This document shows positions 23,701 through 35,100 of a stretch of DNA of 64,000 nt, in pieces. This DNA is from Cheilinus undulatus (lineage: Eukaryota; Chordata; Actinopteri; Labriformes; Labridae), in contig NC_054866.1 in the NCBI RefSeq assembly GCF_018320785.1, positions 10,691,385-10,755,384 of the forward strand, given 5' to 3'. Under the pieces are notes generated by a model. It saw only the letters and a list, made by a program, of their open reading frames with translations. It was not told the DNA's origin and searched no databases. The stretch's first letter is position 1. Every line of letters begins with the position of its first letter. The position numbers and the translations under genes are program-made.

Positions 23701-25298
23701 TCTATTACCTCTGTTTATTAAAAAACACACGGGTAAATTAGTGACATAACTATAGCAAAGCCTTAATATTGTCACCATGCCAATGAGCTTATTACCACAT
23801 GCTTTTTTACCTCTTCTCTCTCTAAATTTGTACAAAATCCAGATTTCCAGTGGGTCAAACTGCACAGACTACCAGAGCAGACGCCTAAACATCCTGTATG
23901 AGAGAGAGGACGGCAGCCTGCAGTACGCCCACACAGTAAGACTGCAGAGGAGGCAGAACTACTCTACATTACTGCAGGTTCAGCTTACACCAGTGGACCA
24001 ACTGAAAGATGTGTGATTTATGTTTTCTATAGGTGAACGCTACTGCATGTGCTATCCCTCGAACCATCATTGCCATCCTGGAGACTCACCAGACCAAAGT
24101 AAGACACCGAAATAGAACACCTCACACGAGGGCCAACAATCAATCAATCAATCTTTATCTATACTCGAGAAATCATTGAGGGGGACCGTCGTTTACAATG
24201 ATGTCGAGTCAATTACAGAAGAAATTCAGAGGATAAATAAACAATAGAAACAGAGGTGAGACTGACAAAAGGGCATTAAAATCATCTGACTGGTGATGAT
24301 GAAAATGACAATAAAGGTCACACTTACATAAAACAATTAGACATAGGGTTGGAGGCTTAAAATAACCAAAAACAATCACTGAATTGTCCTTAAAACTAAT
24401 GTAACACATATGTCATCAACAAAAGGAAACAGATGACCCTGAGGTTATAATTAGTTTGATTTGTGTGCAATATTATACAGCTGGAAAAAGTGTTATTACC
24501 TTACCTAGTTCATCTTTGTGATAAGCAAGGTATGCTTGAAATTAAAGGGCCCCCACCATTTTGATGATCAAAGTATTCATGCAAATTACAATAGTTAACT
24601 AAAATGATGAGAAAAGGATGAAAAAATAATTCATAAATTTCACAGAAGTATACTGCTTTGTAATTTTTCATTAAATCTTAAAATAAACTATTGAAGAAAT
24701 TTCAAACGCTTGGTTTTTCTAAATTTCAAACTGGATAAAGTCTGTATTTTATTTGAAGATTTCTGTTTGCATCTTGAAATATTAACAAAAACAACAGTGA
24801 ATCACATGCCTGTGATAAGCTTTTCTAATCTGATTAGATGTTTACCTCTCGTCTTAAAGTAGTGCACAATCAGGGGTTTTAGAGAACAGATTCAATATTT
24901 TCAAGTTGGATAGCTTTCAAATCCAGCTTTTGCTTATTTTTCTAAAGTTTTAAACTAAAGCTCTTAGACAAATGAATGAGAGAAACCTTAGTCTTTCAGA
25001 AACATCTGAATAATCTAACATAAAAACACAACATTTTCTAAGATCTCCTTGGTTTTATACCCATGCAGTCCCTCCAGGATACATTGGCATTTTTTTGCCT
25101 GTTGCAGCTTTTTCATGTTCCTTTCTCTTCTTTTGTCCTTTTCCTCCATCTCTCCAGGAGGGAACAGTGCGTGTCCCCCAAGCTCTGCAGCCTTATTTGG
25201 GTCTTGAAGTCATTGAGAAGCCTAAATACGCTCCACTGAAATACATCGGGCCCAACCAGCAGTTTAGACCCCCCAGGCCTGCTCCAAAGACCAGATGA
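11779..25298 (+). CDS. sars2: Mitochondrial seryl-tRNA synthetase, 16 exons
   Basis: Exons: 11779-12048, 13166-13261, 15618-15647, 15766-15906, 16015-16069, 16156-16219, 16449-16554, 16653-16700, 17834-17942, 19810-19855, 19944-20031, 20433-20545, 22254-22347, 23843-23935, 24033-24098, 25158-25298. They give 519 residues, close to the human protein (518). The enzyme charges mitochondrial tRNA-Ser with serine in the matrix. The first ~45 residues are rich in Ala, Arg and Ser with few acids, like a mitochondrial targeting peptide. Exons 2-4 form the helical tRNA-binding arm ([20 protein letters not shown]). Class II core: motif 1 around G255-D263, motif 2 around 322-351 ([25 protein letters not shown]) and motif 3 from 452 ([10 protein letters not shown], Arg461). 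[15 protein letters not shown] and [10 protein letters not shown] match the family closely. All joins are GT-AG and in frame. Exon 3 is only 30 bases. Nothing appears broken. Confidence 0.97.
12204..12601. mobile_element. Non-autonomous hAT element with 8-bp target duplication
   Basis: The ends are inverted repeats, TAGTGCTGCACGATT at the left and AATTGTGCAGCACTG at the right. The element is flanked by a perfect direct repeat CTTTCAAC (12196-12203 and 12602-12609), the 8-bp duplication typical of hAT insertion. The 398-bp body has GTGATTGCGATTAT-like phrases and no transposase. It lies in sars2 intron 1. Confidence 0.85.
13392..13610. mobile_element. Tc1-type MITE with ACAGGTGCATCT ends
   Basis: The left end is TACAGGTGCATCTCAAAATC and the right end TTTAGATGCACCTGC, inverted copies of a terminus used by a well-known fish Tc1-like family; CATGGAAAAGTTCATTTT just inside the left end matches it too. 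The body of about 220 bases has no coding capacity. It lies in sars2 intron 2, after exon 2. Confidence 0.75.
14470..14915 (-). mobile_element. Tc1-like transposase remnant
   Basis: Read on the minus strand this matches the C-terminal two-thirds of a fish Tc1-like transposase gene: the DNA phrases for TGTCCCAACAAGGCTGCGAC, CTTCCATGGTACAAAAAGAA, TCATTGGCTGCTATGGGC and CCTCAACCCTAT are all present in the expected order. There are internal losses (the expected spacing is shortened) and no end repeats nearby, so it is a dead fragment inside sars2 intron 2. Confidence 0.75.
16911..17650. mobile_element. Tc1-like element made of two inverted 5' halves
   Basis: Both ends carry the same terminus: left CTGACCATTTCATTAGGCAC, right (minus strand) CACTGACCATTTTATTAGGT. 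Moving inward, both arms then show the same 5' untranslated segment (CAGCCAATCACATG-like, then ATGCATTTA) and the start of the transposase frame (GGAAAGGAGATTTA left; GGAAAGGTGATTTA on the minus strand right). The right arm is longer and continues to about 17155 on the minus strand. So the 740-bp unit is an imperfect palindrome of two transposon 5' ends and lacks the normal 3' end. It sits in sars2 intron 8 and cannot encode a whole transposase. Confidence 0.75.
18374..18635. mobile_element. hAT-type MITE with near-perfect 8-bp target duplication
   Basis: The ends are CAGGGGTTCCCAAC and GTTGGGAACCACTG, inverted repeats of the common hAT terminus. Flanks are CATTAGAT (18366-18373) and CATTAGAA (18636-18643), seven of eight bases alike. 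The 262-bp body has no coding capacity. A truncated inverted relative lies at 36017-36150. Located in sars2 intron 9. Confidence 0.85.
18644..19809. other. Remainder of sars2 intron 9
   Basis: AT-rich intron sequence. A less AT-rich stretch at 19205-19440 has a minus-strand open frame of 72 codons without recognised similarity; it could be an old repeat. The polypyrimidine tract before exon 10 (TGTCTCTCCTCCTCAG) is clear. Confidence 0.5.
20150..20362. repeat. Probable dispersed repeat fragment beside exon 12
   Basis: The phrases GATGCAGTGTGTAATATTTAG, AAAAAATGTGTTTTATTT and GGGAGGGTCCCCTCCACGGA resemble a common fish interspersed repeat from memory. No second copy occurs in this window and no clear ends are seen, so support is limited. 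It stops about 70 bases before sars2 exon 12. Confidence 0.35.
20844..21213. mobile_element. Small inverted-repeat element (hAT-like MITE)
   Basis: The left end GCAGGGATAGGTATTG and right end GATACCCATCCCTAC are inverted copies. A repeat of the internal phrase (TTGCACCG) occurs near both ends. About 370 bases, non-coding, in sars2 intron 12. The target duplication is not clear. Confidence 0.5.
22867..23292 (+). mobile_element. Non-autonomous element, TAGGGCTG family, copy 1
   Basis: It begins CTAGGGCTGACCAATC and ends ATAGCCCTGCCCTAG, imperfect inverted ends. The body contains AAATAATCTA, GCAATGTTTTTCCCC, GTGATTGCGAT and ATTTGAAAATTGCAGCAGG. The same set of phrases recurs at 30435-30893 (reversed), 31803-32165, 32169-32610 and 57700-58065, so this is the most frequent family in the window. 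It resembles fish hAT-type MITEs. In sars2 intron 13. Confidence 0.7.
24099..25157. other. sars2 intron 15
   Basis: Contains a (TCAA)n run near 24138-24155 followed by CTTTATCTATACTC, which looks like the 3' tail of a SINE or LINE copy. The rest is AT-rich with no recognised feature. The acceptor for the last exon (CCATCTCTCCAG) is at 25146-25157. Confidence 0.5.
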
Positions 25299-25539
25299 CC
25301 CAAATACAAGTGAAGTGCTTTAAAAGCAGCCAGTGCCCATGAAAGCAGAGGTGGGGGCCGGTTTGCATTCAACATCACTTAGTCTAAAAAAGATATATAT
25401 TTTTTTTTTACTGCTTGAATTTATGAATGCTTAAACAACACAACTCAACAGAACAGTTCTTTAGATCAAAGGTTTGCTGTATCTGTAAATATATTCATGT
25501 CTTCATTTGTCATCATGGGGATCATTGTTAGAAATAACA

Positions 25540-25545
25540 AATAAA
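25540..25545 (+). other. Poly(A) signal of sars2
   Basis: A canonical AATAAA lies 242 bases after the sars2 stop codon and is the first one downstream. It fits a short 3'UTR. Confidence 0.7.
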
Positions 25546-25748
25546 GATAACTTTACTGCTCACTCATCATGTATTTCTACTGTTTTACATGAAACTTAAT
25601 TTTACACTGATTTTACACAGATGAAGAAAGCTCCAAAATGTGATATACAGGCCTGTTTATGCAAATAATCTGGCAAAACATTGTTTCTTCTTTTTACATT
25701 ATATCCTCGTCCTCTCTCTTTAGTCTACTGTTTATGTGTTTAATGTTT

Positions 25749-26102
25749 CATCCATCCATCCATCCATCCATTTTCTACTGCTTTTCCCTTTCGGGGTCAC
25801 GGGGGGCTGGAGCCTATCCCAGCTGTCATTGGGCAAGAGGCGGGGTACACCCTGGACTGGTCACCAGTCAATTGAAGGGCTGACATATAGAGACAGACAA
25901 CCAGGCACACTCACATTCACACCTACGGCCAATTTTAGAGTCACCAATTAACCTAATGAGCATGTTTTTGGCGGTGGGAGGAAGCCGTAGTAACCGGGGA
26001 GAACATGCAAACTCCGCACAGAAAGGCCCTGACCGGGAAGCGAATCGGGGACCTTCTTGCTGTTAGGCAACAGCGCTTACCCCTGTGCCGCCATGCAGCC
26101 CT
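25749..26102 (-). repeat. Dispersed repeat with (ATCC)n end, copy 1
   Basis: A run of ATCC units is followed by TTTTCTACTGCTT, GGAGCCTATCCCAGCTGTCA, GGTACACCCTGGACTGGTCA, CACACCTACGGCCAATTT and GGGAGGAAGCCG, ending CTGTGCCGCCATGCAGCCC. This order is that of a very common teleost interspersed repeat. On the minus strand it ends in a (GGAT)n run, the way many non-LTR retroposon copies end, so I give it minus orientation; the class is inferred. A shorter copy lies at 35276-35550. Confidence 0.75.
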
Positions 26103-28980
26103 TTAAAGTTTCAAGTCATTTCAAATGATCAAAAATTAAAGAGCTAAAGTGATGATCCAGCAGCTATTACAAGTGATGATGTTTCCACCAGGGCTGCAAG
26201 ACTGATTGCAATTCATTTATTGTTGCAATATTAGAACACACCATAAACACATTGCTAAAACTGACTCTGTTACAGTACATAATTAAACAGATCTAATGTA
26301 AACAAGCAATTCTCTCACTCAGCATTACTTACAATATGCCCACTAGCTCAAGAGTGTCCACAAACTACATCAAGTGGGTCGACTGCAACCCTTCATCTGT
26401 TTTAATTGGCCTGCAACAAATCCTAAAAAATAAAAAAGTGACCTGCATTAGAATAGATCAAGCTTGTTCTTGGCTGCATTGTACTTCTTGGTATTGGCAC
26501 TTAGTGTTATTGATGTTAATTCTGTAAACAAACATTTTGATAAGAAGAATTTGTAGAGTTGCTCCTTTTATGACTAAATCAAAGTAACAATGTAATTGGT
26601 TAACATAATGACAACCAAAGTGATAATGATTTCTTGATCATAACACCCCGATGAATGAAAATAAAAGGAGTAGAGCAGCCAATAGTAGCACCAACTGTGC
26701 CTCTTTGTTTGGCAGTGTGCTCCGTCTCAAGGTCAGGCTTACAAAGCATTTCCTGCTAATTGCCTTTAAGCAAGAACAATGATAAAGTTTGGCATTTTGG
26801 TGGTGTTTGCTATTGTTTGTGTCTGTTTCACCTGCATTTCCCCTCTCCTCTGTACAAAGTGTCGTTCTCATCCTAATCAGGGTCGATACACTGGAGGGCC
26901 AACCGAGGACAATCCAATTTCCCACACCAAAATCCTTAAAAAAAGAAAAAAAGAAATCACAAATTGCCTTGTAGGCCATTATTGGAAAGCTGTGATTTAG
27001 GCTGTTTTTTATTTAATTTTTTTAAAGGTATTTTTTAACATAAACTGAATTGATTTTTACCACCTTTAATACACTAACAGGAAGGTGTAAAAGTGGCCCA
27101 GTCATCCTGATATTATGTGGCCCTCAGTGAAAAAGTTTGGACCTGTCTGTACTAGATGGAAAGCTGGGGTATAAGGGCATGCTTTTGAATAAATTTGATG
27201 CATTTAAAAAAAAAAAAAAGCTCAAGCCAGCTTTTAGCTACCCTCAGATTTATCTGTGCCAATTTAGTTGTGAAAAACAAAAGCTTTTTAGATTCATTTT
27301 GGATGTTTCATCCACTTTAAACAGGAAGAATACCAGACAGATTTATAAACATGAACAGTCAGTGGTGCTTTAGTGCGTGGGCTAGCTGTGGCTGTAGCCT
27401 GGCACCTCTATCTGTGAGTCCTCCATAAGAGGCCTCAAGTTTCAGAGTTGTAACATGTGAATTAAACTTCATGTAACAACCACCTCAGCAAAGGTGTAAC
27501 TTGTATAAATTTGAAATTTCAAAATGTTAGTAAACAATATAAACTAATAAAATCATGATATTCTAAACCATACATAAAAAAGTAACAAACATTAACATGT
27601 ATTTGTGAATAAAACAAAAAATCACAGTTGCACTAGAGCACAACCCAGCATGACAGGAAATGAGGGCATGTCCCTTTGTTCATTTCACCAAAACACCAGT
27701 TTTCTAGTTTATATGTTAAGCGCACTGAGTGGGAACATATTGATCTGTTTTTTGTTGTTTTTTTTTTGTTTTTTTGGCAAATTGTGTTTCCATGCATGGG
27801 TTTGTGAGTAGTTAGCCTTTTTTATTAGGATGAAACTTGGTTTCCTTCATAAAAAGTAACATTACATCCAAGCAGTGCTCAGAAAAAGAAAAGATTTGAA
27901 AGAAGAAAGTTTAAGTTCAATGTCAGCCAGAAGTCTTTTTTTTTTTTTTTACCGTGTCCTTTAAGCAGTGACAGCAGTATTCAGCTACAGAAACTAGAGT
28001 ACTGTTGGCTGAAAATAGGTAATGTTTTTCTTAGTGAGAAATTACTGATTTCATTCATTTTTTAATTAGTACTGTAAACATTTGTCAGTTAAATTTTGAT
28101 TAATTAATCACAGGGTTGAAAAATGCAATTAAAAATGTATGAATATCAATCACACTGATGCCATTACACAAGTAGTGGTCAAAAGTAGTGTTTTAACTTT
28201 GATTGGAACACTTGAAAATTCCATGTGCTCTAATTTTGTTATAATTTAATGGATTAAATCCATATTCTACAGATTACCACCATCCTAGAGTGACTAGTAA
28301 GTGGATAATCTGCCCTCAGGCCCCACTTCTCCTGTTTTAAAAGCTAGTAGAAAGTTATGATGGCATTCAGAAGCTTGACCTTTCTGATTTCTTTGTTACT
28401 ATAATCTCTAAATGTACCAGTAATGCAGTCTTTCTCAAATTATCCACATGCAATTAAATGCATAAGCTTAACTGCAAAGATCACTATTTGCATAATAGAC
28501 ACGTTACACTTCAGTCATCCAGTTCATATTTTGTTCAAGGGATGGGTGCCTCAAAAATATAAGCAGCCCAGGGGGCCTTAAATCTGTATTTAGTGGCCTG
28601 TGACTTCAGCCAATGTTCAGTTTTTATTTTTGCTTATCCATCCCAGTTTTTCCCAATAATGAACAATGTTTTGCATTATCTTCTCCCTGTCCTGCAAGCC
28701 TAGTTTGCACTGGCCTTACAAATAAAATGACCTTTTTAAATCCTAATCTCACCGGACATATTTAGTGGGATTTGGATAGAGTGGAATTACAGGGAACTGT
28801 GTCGACATGTTATAAATTGCAACTTTTGCGCTTTAAGAAGCTCCAAATGTGCTAAAAAGCTGGCTTTGAGAAGCATTAATCTGCATTAAGATGCACAGAT
28901 GAAGCAGTTTGTCACCACGCTGGGAAAACAGAACGATAATCTGTGGCACCTAACAGGCTCTGATCTCGTCTTGGTCACCT
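26103..28980. other. Intergenic region between sars2 and chga
   Basis: AT-rich, with poly-T runs near 27755-27772 and 27938-27951. Several short open frames lack any family similarity. No gene was recognised. Confidence 0.6.
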
Positions 28981-29102
28981 GACACCCCACACAGACACGC
29001 GCTCACACGGTGCTCGGCTCCACCTCGCGCGGCGGGTGTGTGAAAAGATCCAGCCCGTTACTTCAAGGTTATCTCCTAGAGGAGCCTCACTTTACGGATC
29101 CT
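28981..29102 (+). promoter_or_regulatory. chga: CpG-rich segment at the start of chga
   Basis: The bases just before the chga start are locally GC- and CpG-rich (ACACGCGCTCACACGG, CCTCGCGCGGCGGG) in an AT-rich setting. They probably contain the 5'UTR and part of the core promoter. The transcription start is not determined. A TATAAATT at 28811 looks too far upstream to be the TATA box for this segment. Confidence 0.4.
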
Positions 29103-32100
29103 ATGGGATTCCTGATAACCACAGTGCTTCTCTGGGCTGCTGTCGGAGGTGAGTATTTATCACATCCATTACAGGCTAAAATGTTTGTGTTTATTAGGGC
29201 TCAGTGTGAAATGATGGTACAAAACGCGACTGATGGCTCTCAGCAGGCTGCACCGGAGACCAGCCTCATCTTTCACACTCTACTGCCTCAGCTTTAACCA
29301 TAATATTAATTGTACCGACAGTCTCTTTGGTTAAAACAAAACAAAGTAAACGCGTTTGAAACACTTTACAGAGCAAGCCGAAGGCGTTTGCTACCCTAAT
29401 GGCGAAAGCCGCAGGGCTTTAGACTAATAGGCTAAACAAACGCGCTGTTACATAATTTATGATGCGCCCACCTTTCCGTGTCTGTCTCCTCAACTGACGA
29501 TGCTGCTGCTACTGGATGTGTTTCAACAAGGAGCTTTTTCACGTAAAACTGCACAATTTATCAGCATACATGACAATTATGGCAGCACGTGCTAGCTAAA
29601 TGACACGCGCGTGCTACTATTAAAGAATGTAAATAAGTTAGAGAAACTAGCATAGGTGTTAAGTGCGAAAATGAGAGGAAGTCTCCCTTTTTACGAAGAC
29701 AAACCACACTAAACAGGGTATTGGTTAGAGGAATGTCCAGTACAGTGTTTTGGCAGTGTTATATCACAGGGATAACCTACATACTGTACAGCAGACTATT
29801 AACAGTTTAAAGGTAAAGGTGTGTTTAGCTGGCGCAGTATCTGAGCTGCTACAGAATACTCTTAAAGGAGAAGTCTGTAGCTAAATTAAGTCCTAATTTT
29901 GAGCATTTATGCGTAAAAGAAGTTACTTAAATGAATAAAACATTCCTAATGTACCACAACATGCTACTGCAGCTTCAGATTTAATAAAAGGAGTATTATT
30001 GTTCAACTGTAACTGCGCATGCCCACACAGGTGCTTGCAGAAGCATCTTGTCAAATAAAGGTCGTATTCAAATCAATATTATTGCAAATATTTAAATAAT
30101 CGATTTTGGTATAAGCTAGCTATAAATAAAACAGCAGTGTATGTGTAGCAAAAACTTCCAGTTTGTGAATATATGATTCGCTGAAGTTAATCTTATTCAG
30201 TTAATTCAATATCATCCAGCTATATTTTAATTAATATTGCTCAGATAATCTGCCAATATGACTCATCCTTCCTGTGAGACTGATTTGGATTAATGTCATA
30301 TTTTTGGACTGCATTAATCATCGTTTGGCACTATCTGAATAAATCCATCACATTTTGATAGTAGGGATGCAGTATAGCCTATTTGGTTTTTTCTGATGTT
30401 TGGTACATGGCATTCATTTTAGCTGATATTAATACTAGGGCTGGGCAATGAATCCAAATTTAGATTAAGTTGCAATATGACCTGCTGCAATTTTCAAATG
30501 GAAGAACGTGCAATATTTCTTTAACCTGAAATATGTCAAATACCAGAAGAGATGCCATGCCTTGCACATCCTGCAATCGTTCAAATGTATTTTTTAAGAA
30601 TAGTTTACAAAAAATGAGTGAAATAAAAATGATCATTCCCTAAAATACAATTCATATTGAATTTGCAATAGGAGTCAAATAATCATGATAAGATATGTTC
30701 TTTCAAAATTGTTCAGTCCTAGTTTAATCTATCTAAAATTGCATTGGCTGTTATACAGATAGGTTTATTGTTTGCGTTTATTGAAAAATACATAAGATGA
30801 GGAATATAAGAAATAATTGCATTTGAATTGCAATCGCAATGTTGGGAAAAAAAATCACAATTAGATTATTTTCCCAATATTTAGCCCCAATTGATACTGT
30901 TTTTAATTTTTATTTAATTATTTATTTATTTGTTTGTTTGTTTGTTTGAAAAGGGACAGTGTACATTAGTCAACATTCAAACAAATGTAGTTGTACCCGA
31001 GTTAGCCAAGAGGCTCATTTTTATTGGTAGCCCCTTTGCCAGATATTATTAGGCATTGTAGAATAAAATATACAACAGTAAAAATACATTATAATGACAA
31101 TATGAACATTTACAGCATGATTCACAAGATCAATTTTTATGTCACAATAGTAATGTTACAGTTAATGTTAGTATGAGTAGCCACAGCATCAGTGTTGATA
31201 TATACTGTTATATCAATGTAGTTCACATCTTACATTCATCCTTGAAACTCACTAAAAGGTTTTAGGATGTAGAAAGAAAACAAAATGCATTCTCTAAGAA
31301 ACACTTTTGGGAATGGAGATAAAGAAAAATACCTTAGCCGATGCAGGTCTGTTGCCTAAACTCGGCAAACCTATTCAAAAATTACTGCCAATATATGCTG
31401 ATATTTTAAAGGCATAAATGTTCATATCTGCAGATATGGATGATTATCTTTAGAAGGTAATCACTGATGATGCAGATGTTATGCCGATAATATCATGCTT
31501 AACAAGACAAAACAGGAGAACACTCAAAAGATCCAACTTAAGGTGCAAGACCAAAAAAGACTTAAAAAGAAACTGAGGGGTCAGCACATACCCAGAGCAT
31601 TTTAAGAGCATTTTCATGCATTCCTATTTAGGCTAATTGTTGCTAATATGACAGTGAACGTATTTGTTGTATTTGGATAACAAAACAGATTCACGCACAA
31701 TATTTTATGTATGCTGATATCTGATATGCCAGTATTTACAAATTAATTTTAGCTGAAACTGATGTTCAAATGTAGGTCAGACCTAAAACTTTAGTCCTTA
31801 CTAGGGCTGAATTGCGATTTTTTTTTTCCAGTATTGTGATTTAAAATGCATTTACTTTTTAATTTCCTCTCCTTAACTATTTTTAAACAAACACAAATAA
31901 ATCAATCTATATTATAACCAACGCAATATCAGATAGATTAAACTAGGGCTAGATGATTTGGAAAAATATCTAATTGCAAGTATTTTAACTTATATTGCAA
32001 ATTGGATATGAATTGTGAGAGAATGATCATTTTAATGCCTTTCTCATTTAGATAAAGAAAAATGAATTTTTATGTAAACTGCTCTTTAAAACTGACTTTT

Positions 32101-35100
32101 GAATGTTTTTATGATGTGTAGAGTGTAACACCTCTGCTGCAAAAGAGAAAACTTAAACTGGTATTGTGACTAGGGCTGAACGATTTTGGAAAATAATCTA
32201 ATTGCAATGTTTTTCCCCTAATATTGCAATTGCGATTTGACATGCAGTTATTCCTTAACTTTCTAATATTCCTAAAGAAGGGCTGAACAATTCTTTAAAA
32301 GTATCGAATTCTGATGATTTTGACTTGTATTGCAAATTGGATATGAATTGTTGCATTTAAGGGTTTTTGTCATACTTATATTTAATAAGAAAAAAAGTAA
32401 AAAAATGAAGAAGGTAGGATTTTTGAAGACTATTCCAAAAAAAATGGCACCTGAATGATTGCATGATGTCATGCATAACATCTCTGCTGCAAAAAAAGGT
32501 TAAAACTGGTATTTTGACTCAAATTTCAGGTCAAAGAAATAATGCATCTTTTGCGATTTGAAAATTGCAGCAGGCCATCTTGCGTTTAATCTAAATTTTG
32601 CTTAAATGCCCACTCCTTACAATACACAATTTAAAGCTTGAGGATGAACAAATGAATACATCTCAGTCCTGAAAACACACTTAAGTGTAAGGGATGAGGA
32701 TAGAAAGAGAAAAAGACTTCAGCCAACAAAGGTATGTTAGTCTAGGCTAAAACTCCACTACCTTATTGTCCATGCGACCAGTTTACAGCTGATACAGGCA
32801 GATCTTCATAGCCACAATATCAGATACAAATACAGCTCAACTTTTTAAAATATCTGCTGATAAGAAAATTTACTTTTTGAGCTAACATCTCCCAATGACA
32901 ACAATTTTATGCATCTCGCTGATACAGTACTTTCAGCTGTCGAGCTTAAAATCATCTCGATATTCTACAAGTCACTTTGTTGCCATATTGTTTGGCATAA
33001 AGGATGGCCAGACTTTTTCTAGTGTATATTCCCAACTTGTAAGGCTCTAGCTCTATGTTAAGGCAACATTATTTGCAGAATTACTTGAAGCCATTTGCAT
33101 TGTTTATTATTTTGCGGATTCCTCATAACCCACTTTTTATTCATTTTGAATAGATGCAGGTATACATCCCTAACTATCTGTTAGATACCATAAATCCACA
33201 TCATTATGATTAACAGTGTGATAAGCATAATTATAACAAACCTGCAAATATCTATCTTTCTTCAATCCCAGGGGTCTTTAACATGCATTGTAAGAGATAT
33301 ATACAAATATTAAAGAAAGTGCATGCTCAAGAAAGTGAATAGGTGTGGACTTCAAAAGAATTAAAGAGGAAGAAGAAGAAAATACTAGTACAGAAAGTGA
33401 TATAACAGTGGCCTCATCAAGCTTGCAGTGTCTAATGTCTCAACTCTGTTTAACCATGACCTTCCCTGCCTGGTTTAATCCAGTACTAGAAGGCTCAACA
33501 ATTAAAATATCTGTTAATGAGTTAACCCTCTGATGTACAGAGAGAAACCACTAACATCATTTAGCTGCAGTACATGCTGATAGCCTCAGCAGCCATTTAG
33601 TTTGGTTAAGATTCTGCAGAGAATCATCATTCAAAAGTCCGAATGCTGATTTTTAAACTTTAAACATGGAGTTTAGTAGTTCATCATTAGCTCATTAACA
33701 ACAGGACAAAAGAGCTAGGTCACATCTTTTATATCAGAGTGTCTGTGTACAAACACACCTCCATCACATGGACATGCCGAGCATTACAGACTGGCCAGAC
33801 TGTGGGCAGCTCACGTGTCCAAGAGGGTCCAGCTGTAGCCAGGGAATCAATTAGGCCTATTGATCCTGATCTGTACTGATCTGGCTGTGAGCTGACACCG
33901 AGCACCGGGGTTAGTTAAAACTGACAGCTCCTACATGTGTCAGTGATAGGTGCAAGTGATCTCTGAGAACTGGATACACTCATTTGGGATCCAAATGTTT
34001 AGTTGACACTAAGCGTAAAGAGCCAAATCAAGCTCAAGAGCATAAATGGTGACTTTTTTAAAGAATTAAACATGTAAAACTATTAAAGCCTAAGAAATTG
34101 TTGTGCTTGCAATTACACCTGTTCTCTAAATTTAGCTTTTTTGCAATACTTTTTTGTTTAATAAAAGAAAGATATACTGTATGTGTGATGAAGGCAGTTT
34201 GACAGTAATCAGCTCTGACGCAGATATTTCAGTGACATTTTTGATTCATTTTGACTTTATAGAGATGCACCTATTGAACTGCATCTTTGTGCATCAGCTG
34301 ATCTGTGCACCAAACCCATAACATTAAGGAAAAGGTTATTGTCTGCAGCCCAACATGGACTGTAATCTATTTTGACATTTAGCTTCTTGTTAGAGACACT
34401 GTATCTCTGTGAGAAGAGGCCCAGATGGCTCTGTTAAGTGTGTCTTTAATGAATTTTTGGCATGTGTTGATCTGTGACTGATTTAGCACCTGTGGGAAAC
34501 TACCTGTGAGCCAAAGCCTGTAGGAATATCTGCATCTTGGAGAGAGAGAGAGGTTTAAGCTTCTTTGCTTTTACGCTTTACCACAGTGCTTACCTTAATG
34601 AGGAAACAGCTAAGCCTACACAGTGACAAGACAAACCATTACTATACCAGCTATTTTATTTGTCCTGCCCAGGGCTGTTTTTACTGAGACACAAATGGAA
34701 AAGCATAGTGTTTTATTTCCCATTCATCCTTGAACTGCTCTCTTACTCTTTTCTGTTTTGCGTCTTTAGTGGGAAGCCGGCCAGTAACCTCACCCCTGAA
34801 AGATGCAAAGGTCAGAAAACTTCCTTTTAATTAGCTTAATCTTACAGTGGAGTACATATTCTAAATATCCAGCCAGTAACTGTGTGTTTTATTACTGCGC
34901 CCACAGGTTGAATGTATTATTCAGGAGACACTGAATGAAGATGTGCCTCATAATGAGTGCAGCCCGCAGCTTGCAGGTGAGTGTTTTTAAAGGGTTGATA
35001 TGTAGAAACTTCTCACTGAATATTGACATCAATTAAAAATGACTACTCCTATGTTACATATGTTTTAGCAGAGCACTTACATTATGTCAAATTGTTCTAA

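Noticed and set aside
32272-32481. Minus-strand open frame of 69 codons
   Set aside because: It lies inside a non-coding MITE copy; Phe/Leu-rich translation reflects AT-rich sequence.
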